Assembly (NCBI RefSeq): GCF_014284365.1
Contig: NZ_JACOGG010000023.1
Span: 1-41,550 of the forward strand
DNA from: Cognatundibacterium rugosum
Lineage (GTDB): Bacteria > Pseudomonadota > Gammaproteobacteria > Burkholderiales > Burkholderiaceae_D
DNA: 41,550 nt
Direction of reading: 5' to 3'
The position numbers and the translations under genes were made by a program. Position 1 is the first letter of the stretch; each line of letters begins with the position of its first letter. Positions 1-9,470 of the stretch are shown here, piece by piece. The notes below the pieces were generated by a model. It was not told where the DNA came from. It saw nothing but the letters and a program-made list of their open reading frames with translations, and did not search any database.

Positions 1-15
1 TTTATTGACTGTTAA

Positions 16-28
16 TTGTTAAAGATCA
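16..28 (-). promoter_or_regulatory. boxA-like antitermination element in the presumed rRNA leader
   Basis: The minus strand reads TGATCTTTAACAA, close to the bacterial boxA core (TGCTCTTTAACA in E. coli), followed by AATTAACAGTCAATAAA-like sequence that resembles betaproteobacterial rRNA leaders and spacers. It sits about 75 nt downstream of the predicted start of the strong promoter. boxA recruits NusB/S10 antitermination factors. The match is by eye. Confidence 0.65.
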
Positions 29-101
29 CAGAATATTGAATTCTTTTTTCTGCTTGCCTTCCGGCTTTTGCTTCGAATCGTTTTGTTCGTCAGCAGCAGA
101 G

Positions 102-165
102 AAACGAGATTATGAAGCCTAGCCACGTTTGTGTCAACACCCCCCACTAAAAATTTCAAAATTAC
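102..165 (-). promoter_or_regulatory. Strong promoter, probably P1 of a ribosomal RNA operon lying left of the window
   Basis: Read on the minus strand, TTGACA (132-137) is followed by a 17-nt spacer and CATAAT (109-114), so five of six bases match the -10 consensus and all six the -35. An A/T-rich stretch directly upstream (about 146-165) resembles an UP element. Transcription would start near 102 and leave the window at position 1. Together with the boxA-like motif at 16-28, this is the usual layout of a 16S rRNA leader. The rRNA itself is outside the window, so a tRNA operon or another strongly expressed stable RNA cannot be excluded. Confidence 0.72.
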
Positions 166-575
166 TTTTCTTTAATTTGTTCTTTAGCGAGCCGCTCGTC
201 TGCAGCCAATACCCGCAATTGGCGCTGCAGAGCCTTGGCCTCCTGACTCACTCGCCGAATCACAGGCAGGTACTCACGCCTTTCCAGCTGAATCTTCTTC
301 AAACAATCGTTAACAAAAAAACGCTGACGACAATCCCTCCCCGCACTGACATACCAAGTCTGCAACTCCTGATCCAGGCGCTGCGTCTCGTCCAGTGCGA
401 CAACGGCGACATCATTCGTTGTAATCGAATTCACCGGAAAGTGGGCATTCAGTGCATTGACTTTTTCAGCGATCAATTTCAGCTCATCCCCGACTGCAGC
501 AACGCAATTAAGTGAGGAGAACCCAACAAACAGCACCACAAGCGATGCGCGATTAAGATAAACAGAGGTACTCAC
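162..575 (-). CDS. Small exported hypothetical protein downstream of zapE
   Basis: A 137-aa protein whose family I do not recognise. Residues 1-27 look like a signal peptide: a short polar start, the hydrophobic run SLVVLFVGF, then an Ala-rich end (CVAAV). The mature part is charged and probably helical, with two cysteines (CRQRFF, NDCLKK) that could form a disulfide in the periplasm. The start is a GTG at 575, chosen because AGGGA lies 6-7 nt upstream. That ribosome site overlaps the zapE stop codon, so the two genes are probably translationally coupled. The C-terminal end abuts the A/T-rich upstream region of the presumed rRNA promoter. Confidence 0.75.
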   Translation of the reverse strand: MSTSVYLNRASLVVLFVGFSSLNCVAAVGDELKLIAEKVNALNAHFPVNSITTNDVAVVALDETQRLDQELQTWYVSAGRDCRQRFFVNDCLKKIQLERREYLPVIRRVSQEAKALQRQLRVLAADERLAKEQIKEK

Positions 576-583
576 ATTCTTCC

Positions 584-1681
584 CTAAATAATAGAATTAA
601 CAACCTGACGCTGATCTGCATCCATGTATTCCTGCGATTGCATTTCTATGATACGGGAAACCGTACGATGGAACTCATTGGACAACACACCTTGCGTGTA
701 TAGCAGTTCAGGTGCCACTTCTGCGGAAATAATTAATTTCACTTTGTTATCATAGAATACGTCTATCAACCAAGTAAAACGCCGCGCCTCAGAAGACATC
801 GCTGCAGACATGCAAGGCACTGAGGACAGAATCACAGTATGGAACCGGCTGGCTATGTCGAGGTAATCATTTTGGGAGCGAGGACCGCCACACAACACCT
901 GAAAATCAAACCAAATAATACTGCCAGCACGACGCAGGCATTTTAAGACACGTCCCTCTACTTCAATTTTCGCATCCTCTTCTCTCGCATCCGACAAACG
1001 GGTAAATACTTCACGCAAACTGGCGTCAGTCTCCGCTCCAAGCGGAGTCAGATAAGCCTGCACCTGCTCCAGCGCGCGTTTGCGGTAATCATTGCCGGAA
1101 TCAACGTTCAGCACATCCAGCTTTTCCTTCAGCAGCGCGATAGTCGGCAACATTCTGTCTCTGTGCAAACCTTCCGGATAAAGCGTGTCCGGATGGTAGT
1201 TAGAAGTCATCACAAAAGAGACTCCATTATCAAATAGTGCCTTGAGTAAGTTGTACAGCAACATTGCGTCAGCGACATCGGACACATGGAATTCATCAAA
1301 GCAAATTAAACGGTATTTTTTGGCGACTCGCTTGGCCACCTCATCCAAGGGATCTGCGACACCTTTTAACTCATCCAGCTGACGATGTACGCCGCGCATG
1401 AATTCATGAAAATGCAAACGGGTTTTACGCACCACAGGCACCACAGAAAAAAAACTATCCATCAAAAAAGATTTTCCGCGCCCCACCCCACCCCACATAT
1501 ACACGCCACGAGGGACTTCTGGACGCGTCAACAAGCGCGTGAACTTGTTTGCACGCTTCGCTTTGTAGCCCACCCAATCATCATATGCGACCTGCAACCG
1601 AGAAACAGCGTTGCGCTGTGCATCATCGGCTTGAAACCCGCGCTCATCCAGTGCGTTTTGATAAAACTCTTGTACATTCAT
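584..1681 (-). CDS. zapE: Cell division protein ZapE (AFG1-family AAA+ ATPase)
   Basis: A 365-aa AFG1/ZapE-type P-loop ATPase. Visible motifs are the Walker A box GGVGRGKS (around residue 65), Walker B LICFDEFHVSD and the sensor region FVMTSNYHPDTLYPEGLHR, all typical of ZapE. In E. coli ZapE associates with the Z-ring and is needed for division under stress. The ATG at 1681 gives the usual MNVQEFYQ-type N terminus. A TTG at 1690 would add three residues. Neither has a convincing ribosome site; the nearest GAGG is 13-22 nt upstream. It lies downstream of lpdA but beyond a strong terminator, so it should have its own promoter. The small exported protein gene follows 8 nt later. Confidence 0.93.
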   Translation of the reverse strand: MNVQEFYQNALDERGFQADDAQRNAVSRLQVAYDDWVGYKAKRANKFTRLLTRPEVPRGVYMWGGVGRGKSFLMDSFFSVVPVVRKTRLHFHEFMRGVHRQLDELKGVADPLDEVAKRVAKKYRLICFDEFHVSDVADAMLLYNLLKALFDNGVSFVMTSNYHPDTLYPEGLHRDRMLPTIALLKEKLDVLNVDSGNDYRKRALEQVQAYLTPLGAETDASLREVFTRLSDAREEDAKIEVEGRVLKCLRRAGSIIWFDFQVLCGGPRSQNDYLDIASRFHTVILSSVPCMSAAMSSEARRFTWLIDVFYDNKVKLIISAEVAPELLYTQGVLSNEFHRTVSRIIEMQSQEYMDADQRQVVNSII

Positions 1682-1720
1682 AGTCAACAATTAGAGCAAG
1701 CTACCTCACATGAGAGCAGC

Positions 1721-1770
1721 GAAAACAAAAAATCCCGCCAAACTGCTTATTTCCACAAGCACAGCGGGAT
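1721..1770 (-). terminator. Rho-independent terminator of the odhAB-lpdA transcript
   Basis: ATCCCGC (1732-1738) pairs with GCGGGAT (1764-1770) and inner TGCTT (1744-1748) with AAGCA (1757-1761). On the minus strand the hairpin is followed by a run of six T, then G and more T. It lies 40-90 nt past the lpdA stop codon. Confidence 0.85.
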
Positions 1771-1809
1771 ATAGAGATAATAGGCAAACCGCTTTAGTTT
1801 GCCAGACTA

Positions 1810-3237
1810 TCAGAAGTTCAGGGAACGCTTATCAACTGCCAATGCGGCTTCCTTCGTTGCTTCAGACAAGGAAGGATGGGCATGGCAAATACGTGCGATA
1901 TCTTCGGAAGATGCGCGGAACTCCATCGCCACCACGGCTTCAGAAATCAATTCAGATGCCATAGGACCCACGATATGTACGCCCAGGATTTCATCCGTGC
2001 TTGCATCGGCAAGGAATTTCACCATGCCCGACGTATCACCCAAAGCACGCGCACGACCATTTGCCATGAACGGGAAAGTGCCCGCCTTATAAGCAACGCC
2101 ATCAGCTTTCAGCTGCTGCTCGGTACGACCGACCCAAGCGATTTCAGGTGAAGTGTAAATAACCCAAGGGATAGTATTGAAATTGACGTGACCATGCTGA
2201 CCAGCGATACGCTCAGCCACGGCAACACCCTCTTCTTCTGCTTTGTGAGCCAGCATAGGGCCGCGCACCACGTCACCAACTGCCCAAACATTAGGCAAAT
2301 TAGTTTTGCAATCGCCATCAACAGCAACAAAGCCACGTTCATCCAGTGCCAATCCGACTGCTTCTGCATTCAGACCATTGGTATTTGGTGTGCGGCCAAT
2401 GGAAATGATCAGTTTGTCGAATACCGCTTTGTGCTCAACGCCTTTGTCATCGGTGTAGGCAACCGATACATCCTTGCCAGAATTAACGATCTCACCAATC
2501 TTAACGCCCAGATTGATCGACAGACCTTGCTTAACGAACAGTTTGTGCGCTTCTTTAGCGATCTGTTCATCCACAGCACCAAGGAAGGTTGGCAGCGCTT
2601 CAAGAACGGTAACGTCGGCACCCAGACGGCGCCATACGCTACCCATTTCCAGACCAATCACGCCAGCACCGATCACGCCCAGCTTTTTAGGCACTTCAGT
2701 GATGTTCAATGCACCTTCATTGGACAGTACGATCTGCTCGTCAAATGGTGTGCCTGGTAATGCGCGGGCATTCGAACCGGTTGCGACGATGATGTGCTTA
2801 CCCGTGATGGTTTCTTCTGCTTTGCCAGTCACCTTGATTTCATAACCGGCCGCATCCGCTTTGACGAAAGAACCCAGACCGTGGAAAAAGCTGACTTTAT
2901 TTTTCTTGAACAGATAAATAATGCCATCATTGTTTTGCTTCACGATTGTGTTTTTACGGCCCAACATTTTGGCGACGTCGATATTCAATTCACCAACCTG
3001 AATACCGTGATCAGCAAACGCATGTCCCGCATGCTCAAAGTGCTCGGAAGATTGCAGCAATGCTTTAGATGGGATGCAACCAACATTGGTACATGTACCG
3101 CCTGGTGCCGGGCCACCCTTTTCATTGGTCCAGGCATCGATACAAGCCGTGGAAAAGCCCAGTTGCGCAGCGCGAATCGCTGCAATATAGCCACCAGGGC
3201 CGCCGCCGATAACAACAACGTCAAATTGTTTACTCAT
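1810..3237 (-). CDS. lpdA: Dihydrolipoyl dehydrogenase, E3 of the 2-oxoglutarate dehydrogenase complex
   Basis: A 475-aa flavoprotein that reoxidises the dihydrolipoyl group of E2 and reduces NAD+. The FAD-binding GGGPGGY motif is at residues 11-17, the redox disulfide GGTCTNVGC has Cys49 and Cys54, the NAD-binding [10 protein letters not shown] is near residue 180, and the C-terminal HAHPSLSE carries the catalytic His-Glu pair. The ATG at 3237 is preceded by CAGGAA at good spacing and begins [13 protein letters not shown]. An upstream in-frame start at 3252 lacks this. It is last in odhA-odhB-pspC-like-lpdA, so it is most likely the E3 for OGDH. A second E3 for pyruvate dehydrogenase may exist elsewhere. 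Confidence 0.96.
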   Translation of the reverse strand: MSKQFDVVVIGGGPGGYIAAIRAAQLGFSTACIDAWTNEKGGPAPGGTCTNVGCIPSKALLQSSEHFEHAGHAFADHGIQVGELNIDVAKMLGRKNTIVKQNNDGIIYLFKKNKVSFFHGLGSFVKADAAGYEIKVTGKAEETITGKHIIVATGSNARALPGTPFDEQIVLSNEGALNITEVPKKLGVIGAGVIGLEMGSVWRRLGADVTVLEALPTFLGAVDEQIAKEAHKLFVKQGLSINLGVKIGEIVNSGKDVSVAYTDDKGVEHKAVFDKLIISIGRTPNTNGLNAEAVGLALDERGFVAVDGDCKTNLPNVWAVGDVVRGPMLAHKAEEEGVAVAERIAGQHGHVNFNTIPWVIYTSPEIAWVGRTEQQLKADGVAYKAGTFPFMANGRARALGDTSGMVKFLADASTDEILGVHIVGPMASELISEAVVAMEFRASSEDIARICHAHPSLSEATKEAALAVDKRSLNF

Positions 3238-3286
3238 GAAAATTCCTGACAATACAAAATTAAATAATACTTAGCGCAGGGTATCG

Positions 3287-3640
3287 CTACTCTTCCGGAA
3301 TAAATATCCAGGCAAGCAGATAAGCAAATATGCCCGCGCCAAAATAGCAAGAAAAAAACACAAAGAGCAAGCGCCAGATCCAGGAATCCAGTCCGGTCAT
3401 ACGAGCTAATCCACCACAAATGCCGGCAAACCAGGCATCCGCCTTAAAGCGCCTGAATTGATTCAGTTGCTGCAGCGAGGTATCTGTGCCAGAACCAGTT
3501 TGCTGCCCCGCAGATTGCGAAAAAGCTTCTGCCTCCGAGGAAGACAGAAGCTTTGCTTTCGCAAGAGCGAACTCTGCATCAGTCAGTGCCCCCGACTGAT
3601 GCAGATGATGCAAACGCTGGATTTCTTCAGCGATGCTCAC
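3287..3640 (-). CDS. SHOCT-PspC two-domain small membrane protein inside the odh operon
   Basis: A 117-aa protein. Residues 2-32 (EEIQRLHHLHQSGALTDAEFALAKAKLL) match a SHOCT-type helical hairpin. A Ser/Gln-rich linker follows, and from about residue 63 there is a PspC domain (RFKADAWFAGICGGLA, then two hydrophobic segments ending in LLAWIFIPEE). PspC domains act as membrane stress sensors in the phage-shock response, and SHOCT modules are thought to mediate oligomerisation. It starts 10 nt after the odhB stop and ends 49 nt before lpdA, so it is co-transcribed with OGDH genes. No pspA is visible in the window, so a classical Psp role is not supported. It may instead link membrane or respiratory state to this operon, which is inference. 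Confidence 0.85.
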   Translation of the reverse strand: MSIAEEIQRLHHLHQSGALTDAEFALAKAKLLSSSEAEAFSQSAGQQTGSGTDTSLQQLNQFRRFKADAWFAGICGGLARMTGLDSWIWRLLFVFFSCYFGAGIFAYLLAWIFIPEE

Positions 3641-3650
3641 AGTGCTTAGC

Positions 3651-4898
3651 TTACAGATCCAACAGTAAACGGGCAGGATCTTCCAGCGCTTCTTTCATCG
3701 CTACCAGACCCAGAACCGCTTCACGACCGTCGATGATACGGTGATCGTAAGACATCGCCAGATAGTTCATTGGACGCACAACGATCTGGCCGTTTTCAAC
3801 AACAGCGCGGTCTTTGGTTGCATGCACACCCAGAATCGCAGATTGTGGCGGGTTAATGATCGGTGTCGACAACATAGAGCCGAAAGTACCACCGTTAGAG
3901 ATAGAGAATGTACCGCCAGACAGATCGTCCAGAGTCAGCTTGCCATCTTTAGCCTTAGCACCGAATTCACCGATTTTCTTTTCGATTTCAGCAATGCTCA
4001 TTTGATCTGCGTTACGCAGGATAGGCACAACCAAGCCGCGTGGCGAACCAACCGCGATACCGATATCAAAGTAACCGTGATAAACGATGTCGTTACCGTC
4101 TACCGATGCGTTCAGGATAGGATACTTTTTCAACGCAGCGACTGCAGCTTTAACAAAGAAAGACATGAAGCCCAATTTAACGCCATGTTCTTTTTCGAAC
4201 TTATCTTTATACTTATTGCGCAATTCCATGACTGGAGCCATGTTGACTTCATTGAATGTCGTCAGAATCGCGTTAGTCGACTGCGACTGCACCAGACGCT
4301 CAGCGATACGTGCACGCAGGCGGCTCATAGGAACGCGCTCTTCCGGACGATCACCCAGGTTAGCGACAGCAGGTGCAGCCACTTGTTGCAGAGCTGGCTT
4401 AGCCGCAACTGGCGCTGCTAAAGGAGCGACCACAGGTGCCGCTTTACCAGCAACCGCTGCCAACGCATCCCCCTTAGTCACGCGACCATCTTTACCGGAA
4501 CCATCAACCTGACCAGCGGACAAGCCATTTTCTGCCAAAATCTTAGCAGCTGCTGGCATTGCTACGCCTGCCGCAGATTTGGAGTCAGCAGGCGCTGCAG
4601 CTGCCGCAACCACGACCGGTGCAGCAGACACTTCCAATGGGCTGACTTTTGCAGATGCATCCGTGTCCAGAATCGCGATCACTTCGCCAGCAACAACGGT
4701 GCTGCCGTCGCCTTTGATGATTTGAGTGATGACACCGGAATCAGGTGCTGGCAATTCCAGCACAACTTTATCGGTTTCCACATCCACCAGATTTTCATCG
4801 CGAGTCACTGCTTCGCCAATTTTTTTATGCCACGTCAGCAAAGTTGCTTCTGCGACGGACTCAGATAACTGAGGAACTTTTACTTCGATAATTGCCAT
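3651..4898 (-). CDS. odhB: Dihydrolipoyllysine succinyltransferase, E2 of 2-oxoglutarate dehydrogenase
   Basis: A 415-aa E2 component (also called sucB). Order: lipoyl domain 1-77 with the lipoylated lysine in [10 protein letters not shown] (Lys44), an Ala/Pro linker, a peripheral-subunit-binding domain near 111-146 ([19 protein letters not shown]), a second Ala-rich linker, and the acyltransferase domain from about 185 with catalytic SYDHRIIDG (His386, Asp390). It transfers the succinyl group from lipoate to CoA and forms the core of the complex. Its ATG at 4898 is 61 nt after odhA, and a perfect hairpin lies in that gap. The SHOCT-PspC gene follows after 10 nt. Confidence 0.97.
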   Translation of the reverse strand: MAIIEVKVPQLSESVAEATLLTWHKKIGEAVTRDENLVDVETDKVVLELPAPDSGVITQIIKGDGSTVVAGEVIAILDTDASAKVSPLEVSAAPVVVAAAAAPADSKSAAGVAMPAAAKILAENGLSAGQVDGSGKDGRVTKGDALAAVAGKAAPVVAPLAAPVAAKPALQQVAAPAVANLGDRPEERVPMSRLRARIAERLVQSQSTNAILTTFNEVNMAPVMELRNKYKDKFEKEHGVKLGFMSFFVKAAVAALKKYPILNASVDGNDIVYHGYFDIGIAVGSPRGLVVPILRNADQMSIAEIEKKIGEFGAKAKDGKLTLDDLSGGTFSISNGGTFGSMLSTPIINPPQSAILGVHATKDRAVVENGQIVVRPMNYLAMSYDHRIIDGREAVLGLVAMKEALEDPARLLLDL

Positions 4899-4926
4899 TT
4901 TTTACTCTCCGTTACGGGTAGCCAAA

Positions 4927-4951
4927 CGCTGCACCAGCTTCTGGTGCAGCG
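4927..4951 (-). repeat. Perfect 11-bp intercistronic hairpin between odhA and odhB
   Basis: CGCTGCACCAG (4927-4937) and CTGGTGCAGCG (4941-4951) are exact inverted copies with a 3-nt loop. On the minus strand there is no T-run afterwards (TTTGGCTACC follows), so it is not a standard terminator. It lies 9 nt beyond the odhA stop and 29 nt before the odhB start. A role in mRNA stability or differential E1/E2 expression is possible. Confidence 0.8.
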
Positions 4952-4959
4952 CCGCGTCA

Positions 4960-7815
4960 TTATTTAGTCAGGACAAAGCCCTTCAGTTTGGAAAATGCTG
5001 TTTCCAGCAGTGCTTTTTGTTGTGCGTAGTGCTTGTCGTAGTATCCAACGGCAGGAGATGCGCTGGCTGGGCGGCCCGCGTAAGCCAGTTTTTGGCCTTC
5101 TTCAAGACTTTCAAAAATATTGTGCTGGATCTGGAACCATGGGCCCTGATTCTGTGGCTCATCCTGAGTCCAGACCAATTCCGTCATATTCGGGAATTTC
5201 TTCAGTTCGGCAACGAAGCTCTTATGTGGGAACGGATACAACTGTTCAACACGAATAATCGCTGTATCTGTCTGACCGCGTTCTTTACGAGCATTAACCA
5301 GATCGTAGTACACTTTACCGGAGCAAGCGATTACGCGTTTCACTTTTTTCGCGTCGATTTTCTCATCCACTTCACCGATCACAGTCTGGAAACTGCCCTT
5401 TGCCAGATCATTCAATGGCGAACCCGCATCTTTGTTACGCAGCAAAGACTTAGGCGTCATGATCACCAAAGGCTTACGGAACTGACGGATCATTTGACGG
5501 CGCAGCAGATGGAAAATCTGCGCAGCAGTCGTAGGCTGCACAACTTGCATATTGTTGTCAGCACACAGTTGCAAGAAACGCTCAGGACGTGCGGAAGAAT
5601 GCTCAGGCCCCTGGCCTTCATAACCATGCGGCAGCATCATGACCAGACCGGAAGCACGACCCCACTTCACTTCGCCGGCACTGATGAACTGATCGATAAC
5701 AACCTGTGCACCATTGACGAAGTCGCCGAACTGCGCTTCCCAGATAGTCAGTGTGTTTGGCTCTGCAGTCGAGTAACCATATTCAAAGCCCAGAACAGCT
5801 TCTTCAGACAATACTGAGTCAATGACAGTAAATGGCGCTTGTTTGTCAGAGACGTTTTGCAGTGGGATGTAGGTACCTGAATCCCAACGTTCACGGTTTT
5901 GATCATGCAATACCGCGTGGCGATGCACGAATGTACCGCGACCAGCATCCTGACCAGTGATGCGGATAGGATAGCCAGATGCTACCAGGGATGCGAAAGC
6001 CAGATGCTCCCCCATACCCCAGTCCAGATTAACCTCGCCACGACCCATCGCAGCACGGTCACCCAGCACTTTTTCAACCAGACTATGTGGCTTAAAGCCT
6101 TCAGGTACAACGGTAATGCGCTCAGCCAGACGCTTCAGCTCTGTCACTGGAATCGCTGTATCAGCAGCATCAGTCCATTTGCGATTCAGGAAAGGAATCC
6201 AGTCAACTGCGTATTTGTTTTTAAAGTTAGAGATCACCGGATCATGCGTGTGCTTACCGGCATCCATCGCGTCACGGAAGGCTTTGACCATCTGATCGCC
6301 ACCGTCCGCAGGAATGGTACCCTGCGCAGCTAACTTATCTGCATACATCTTACGTGTACCAGGATGCTGACCGATTTTCTTGTACATCAGAGGCTGCGTC
6401 AATGCAGGCGTATCCTGTTCATTATGACCCAGCTTGCGGTAGCAGATGATGTCAACAACAACGTCTTTCTTGAATTCGGTACGATAATCCATCGCGATCT
6501 GTGTCGCCAGAACCACCGCCTCAGGATCATCCGCGTTCACGTGCAATACCGGTGCTTCGATCATTTTCACAACGTCGGAGCAGTAAGTCGTGGAACGCGC
6601 ATCACGCGGGTCGGAAGTCGTAAAACCGATCTGGTTATTGATGACGATATGCACCGTGCCGCCAGTACCGTAACCACGGGTTTGCGCCAGATTCAGGGTT
6701 TCCATCACAACGCCCTGACCTGCAAACGCTGCATCACCGTGCACCAGAATAGGCAACACTTGTGCGCCGTCTTTGTCACCGCGACGGTCCATACGCGCTT
6801 TAACGGAGCCTTCAACCACTGGATTCACGATTTCCAGATGGGATGGGTTAAATGCGAGCGACAGATGGACCGGACCGCCTGGAGTTGATACATCAGAAGA
6901 GAAGCCTTGATGGTATTTCACGTCACCGGCTGGCAAGTCATCAGCGTGTTTGCCTTCAAATTCAGCAAACAAATCCTGAGGCATTTTACCCAGGGTATTC
7001 ACCAACACGTTTAAACGGCCACGATGCGCCATACCGATCACGATTTCCTGTACACCGCGCTCACCGGCGCGCTGGATAGTCTCGTCCATCGCCGCGATAA
7101 AGCTTTCACCACCTTCGAGCGAGAAGCGCTTTTGACCAACATAACGGGTATGCAGATAGCGCTCCAAACCTTCAGCTGCGGTCAGACGATCAAGAATATG
7201 TTTTTTCTTTTCTGGTGTGAACGATGGTGTGGAACGGATAGATTCCAGCTTTTGTTGCAACCAGCGTTTTTCAGTTGGATCAGAGATGTACATGAACTCC
7301 GCACCGATAGAGCGGCAGTAAGTATCTCTCAGAGAGTTAATCAGATCACGCAAGGATGCAGTTTCAGATCCGAAGTAGGTATTACTGATATTGAACTGTA
7401 TGTCCATATCCGCATCAGTAAAACCATAAAAACTAGGTTCCAGTTCAGGAATGCTTGGACGCTCCTGGCGTTGCAGCGGATCGAGGTTGGCCCAACGGCT
7501 ACCCAGGAAGCGGTAAGCGGCGATCAGTTGTTGTGCGGCGACGCGCTTACGACCCATTTCTGCATCAGCGGAAGCATTCACGGTACGGATAGGGCCCTGT
7601 TTTGCGCGCTCTGCAAAGGAGGCAACCACAGGTGCGTGAGCTACGTCAGGTTTGGAGGAGCCATCAACCGCTGGTACGTGCTGCATCGCGTCGAAATAGG
7701 CGCGCCAGTTTTCAGGAACAGAACCAGGATTATTCAGATAGGCTTCGTACAGCTCTTCTACATACGGCGCATTACCGCCGAACAAGTACGAGTTAGCGTT
7801 ATATTGTTGCATCAT
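4960..7815 (-). CDS. odhA: 2-oxoglutarate dehydrogenase E1 component
   Basis: A 951-aa thiamine-diphosphate enzyme (sucA family) that decarboxylates 2-oxoglutarate and succinylates the E2 lipoyl group. The N terminus has the family motif SYLFGGNAPYVEELYEAY. The core shows GMAHRGRLNVLVN, the TPP/metal region HGDAAFAGQGVVMETLNL, NNQIGFTTSDPRDARS, and the C-terminal LLPHGYEGQGPEHSSARPERFLQ block. Length is close to E. coli SucA (about 930 aa). The ATG at 7815 has AAAGG 8 nt upstream. The GTG at 7824 would sit on top of that site. First gene of odhA-odhB-pspC-like-lpdA, separated from gltA by a terminator, so it should have its own promoter in 7816-8040. I could not place that promoter confidently. 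Confidence 0.97.
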   Translation of the reverse strand: MMQQYNANSYLFGGNAPYVEELYEAYLNNPGSVPENWRAYFDAMQHVPAVDGSSKPDVAHAPVVASFAERAKQGPIRTVNASADAEMGRKRVAAQQLIAAYRFLGSRWANLDPLQRQERPSIPELEPSFYGFTDADMDIQFNISNTYFGSETASLRDLINSLRDTYCRSIGAEFMYISDPTEKRWLQQKLESIRSTPSFTPEKKKHILDRLTAAEGLERYLHTRYVGQKRFSLEGGESFIAAMDETIQRAGERGVQEIVIGMAHRGRLNVLVNTLGKMPQDLFAEFEGKHADDLPAGDVKYHQGFSSDVSTPGGPVHLSLAFNPSHLEIVNPVVEGSVKARMDRRGDKDGAQVLPILVHGDAAFAGQGVVMETLNLAQTRGYGTGGTVHIVINNQIGFTTSDPRDARSTTYCSDVVKMIEAPVLHVNADDPEAVVLATQIAMDYRTEFKKDVVVDIICYRKLGHNEQDTPALTQPLMYKKIGQHPGTRKMYADKLAAQGTIPADGGDQMVKAFRDAMDAGKHTHDPVISNFKNKYAVDWIPFLNRKWTDAADTAIPVTELKRLAERITVVPEGFKPHSLVEKVLGDRAAMGRGEVNLDWGMGEHLAFASLVASGYPIRITGQDAGRGTFVHRHAVLHDQNRERWDSGTYIPLQNVSDKQAPFTVIDSVLSEEAVLGFEYGYSTAEPNTLTIWEAQFGDFVNGAQVVIDQFISAGEVKWGRASGLVMMLPHGYEGQGPEHSSARPERFLQLCADNNMQVVQPTTAAQIFHLLRRQMIRQFRKPLVIMTPKSLLRNKDAGSPLNDLAKGSFQTVIGEVDEKIDAKKVKRVIACSGKVYYDLVNARKERGQTDTAIIRVEQLYPFPHKSFVAELKKFPNMTELVWTQDEPQNQGPWFQIQHNIFESLEEGQKLAYAGRPASASPAVGYYDKHYAQQKALLETAFSKLKGFVLTK

Positions 7816-8043
7816 CTTGCTCACCTTTCTTCGCGTTTCGCGAGATTAGCGGGTTAATCTAACCTTCCGCGACACGGCCTGACCGGTTAGCGGATTGCAC
7901 ATCAAGTTGTGGGGAAGGGCTTGTTTCAAACAATTCTCGCTACGAAGTCAAAACACATATTGGGAACAACATACTTTTTGATTTTGAAACGAAAAAACAT
8001 CTAAAATTTACATTCGAGCCGAAGCATAGCATATTTACCGCAG

Positions 8044-8078
8044 AAAAAAAAAGCGAGTCATACCGACTCGCTTTTTTA
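8044..8078. terminator. Bidirectional-looking terminator after gltA
   Basis: GCGAGTC (8053-8059) pairs with GACTCGC (8065-8071) around a 5-nt loop. The stem is flanked by nine A on the left (8044-8052) and six T on the right (8072-8077), so it can terminate on either strand. Its obvious client is the minus-strand sdh-gltA transcript, which ends at 8103. Confidence 0.88.
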
Positions 8079-8102
8079 TTTTCCGGCATGGATAAATAAA
8101 GA

Positions 8103-9407
8103 TTAACGTTTATCCATAGGAGGCACGTCACGACGTGGTGAGCCCACGAACAATTGACGTGGACGGCCGATTTTTTGCTCAGGGTCAGAGATCATTTCTT
8201 TCCACTGAGAGATCCAGCCTACGGTACGTGCCAATGCGAAGATACCTGTGAACAGTGCAGTTGGAATACCCAGAGCGCGCTGAACGATACCAGAGTAGAA
8301 GTCAACGTTAGGATACAGCTTGCGGGACACGAAGTACTCGTCTTCCAGAGCGATACGTTCCAACTCCATTGCCAGTTTGAACAGCGGATCATCCTGCAGA
8401 CCCAGCTCATTCAACACTTCGTAGCAGGTTTCACGCATCAGTTTGGCACGCGGGTCGTAGTTTTTGTAGACACGGTGACCAAAGCCCATCAACTTCACGC
8501 CAGAGTTTTTGTCTTTTACCTGGGCGATGAATTCAGGGATATTGTCTACGCTGCCAATTTCTTCCAGCATACTCAATGCAGCTTCATTCGCGCCGCCATG
8601 AGCAGGACCCCACAGACAGGCGATACCTGCTGCGATACATGCAAACGGATTCGCACCGGAAGAACCTGCCAGACGGACTGTCGAAGTGGATGCATTTTGC
8701 TCGTGATCTGCATGCAAAATCAGGATGCGATCCAAAGCGCGTACCAATACTTCATTGACTTTGTACTCTTCGCATGGCGTAGAGAACATCATATGCATGA
8801 AGTTTGCGCTGTAGGACAGATCGTTACGTGGATACACGAAAGGTTGGCCGATAGAATATTTATACGCCATCGCAACCAGGGTAGGCATTTTAGCGATCAG
8901 GCGGATAGCCGACACTTCACGATGACGCTCATCATTGATATCCAGAGAATCATGGTAGAACGAAGCCAGCGCACCAACCGTACCCACCAGCACAGACATA
9001 GGATGCGCATCGCGGCGGAAGCCACGGAAGAAGAATTGCATCTGTTCGTGCACCATGGTGTGGCGCGTCACTGTGGAAACGAAATTTGCTTTTTCAGCGG
9101 CGTTCGGCAGTTCACCATTCAACAACAAGTAGCAGGTTTCGAGGAAGTCACCGCCATTTACTGCGAGTTGTTCAATTGGGTAGCCACGATACAGCAACTC
9201 ACCTTTATCACCATCAATGTAAGTAATCGAAGAATTACATGCAGCGGTTGACATGAAGCCTGGGTCGTAAGTGAACATGCCTGTAGAGCCGTACAACTTA
9301 CGGATGTCGATGACATCAGGACCAATCGATCCTTTGTAAATCGGCATTTCCAGCGATGGAGAACCATCGGAAAATGAGAGGGTTGCTTTTGTTTCGGAAT
9401 TAGTCAT
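8103..9407 (-). CDS. gltA: Citrate synthase (type II, Gram-negative hexameric type)
   Basis: A 434-aa enzyme that condenses acetyl-CoA and oxaloacetate to citrate. The N-terminal beta-domain typical of NADH-sensitive type II enzymes is present ([19 protein letters not shown]). Active-site signatures are the His-containing [11 protein letters not shown], the [10 protein letters not shown] segment and the [14 protein letters not shown] region with catalytic His and the downstream Asp in PNVDFYSG. The ATG at 9407 has GAAGGAAG 6-8 nt upstream. It follows sdhE by 63 nt, with a T-rich but unstructured spacer on the transcript, and ends at a strong terminator, so it is likely the last gene of an sdhCDAB-sdhE-gltA transcript. 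Confidence 0.97.
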   Translation of the reverse strand: MTNSETKATLSFSDGSPSLEMPIYKGSIGPDVIDIRKLYGSTGMFTYDPGFMSTAACNSSITYIDGDKGELLYRGYPIEQLAVNGGDFLETCYLLLNGELPNAAEKANFVSTVTRHTMVHEQMQFFFRGFRRDAHPMSVLVGTVGALASFYHDSLDINDERHREVSAIRLIAKMPTLVAMAYKYSIGQPFVYPRNDLSYSANFMHMMFSTPCEEYKVNEVLVRALDRILILHADHEQNASTSTVRLAGSSGANPFACIAAGIACLWGPAHGGANEAALSMLEEIGSVDNIPEFIAQVKDKNSGVKLMGFGHRVYKNYDPRAKLMRETCYEVLNELGLQDDPLFKLAMELERIALEDEYFVSRKLYPNVDFYSGIVQRALGIPTALFTGIFALARTVGWISQWKEMISDPEQKIGRPRQLFVGSPRRDVPPMDKR

Positions 9408-9470
9408 GGCTCTTCCTTCAGATAAGAGGTGAGTCGTTAATCAAAAAAACACAAAAAAAATCATATCCCG

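Noticed and set aside
129..515. Plus-strand frame opposite the small exported protein gene
   Set aside because: It starts inside the presumed rRNA promoter region. The minus-strand frame has a signal peptide and a good ribosome site.
3741..7857. Several long plus-strand frames opposite odhB and odhA
   Set aside because: They are antisense shadows of highly conserved enzymes and have no domain features of their own.
7940..8131. 63-aa minus-strand frame across the gltA-odhA gap
   Set aside because: It runs through the terminator hairpin and its A/T-rich flanks and has no ribosome site.
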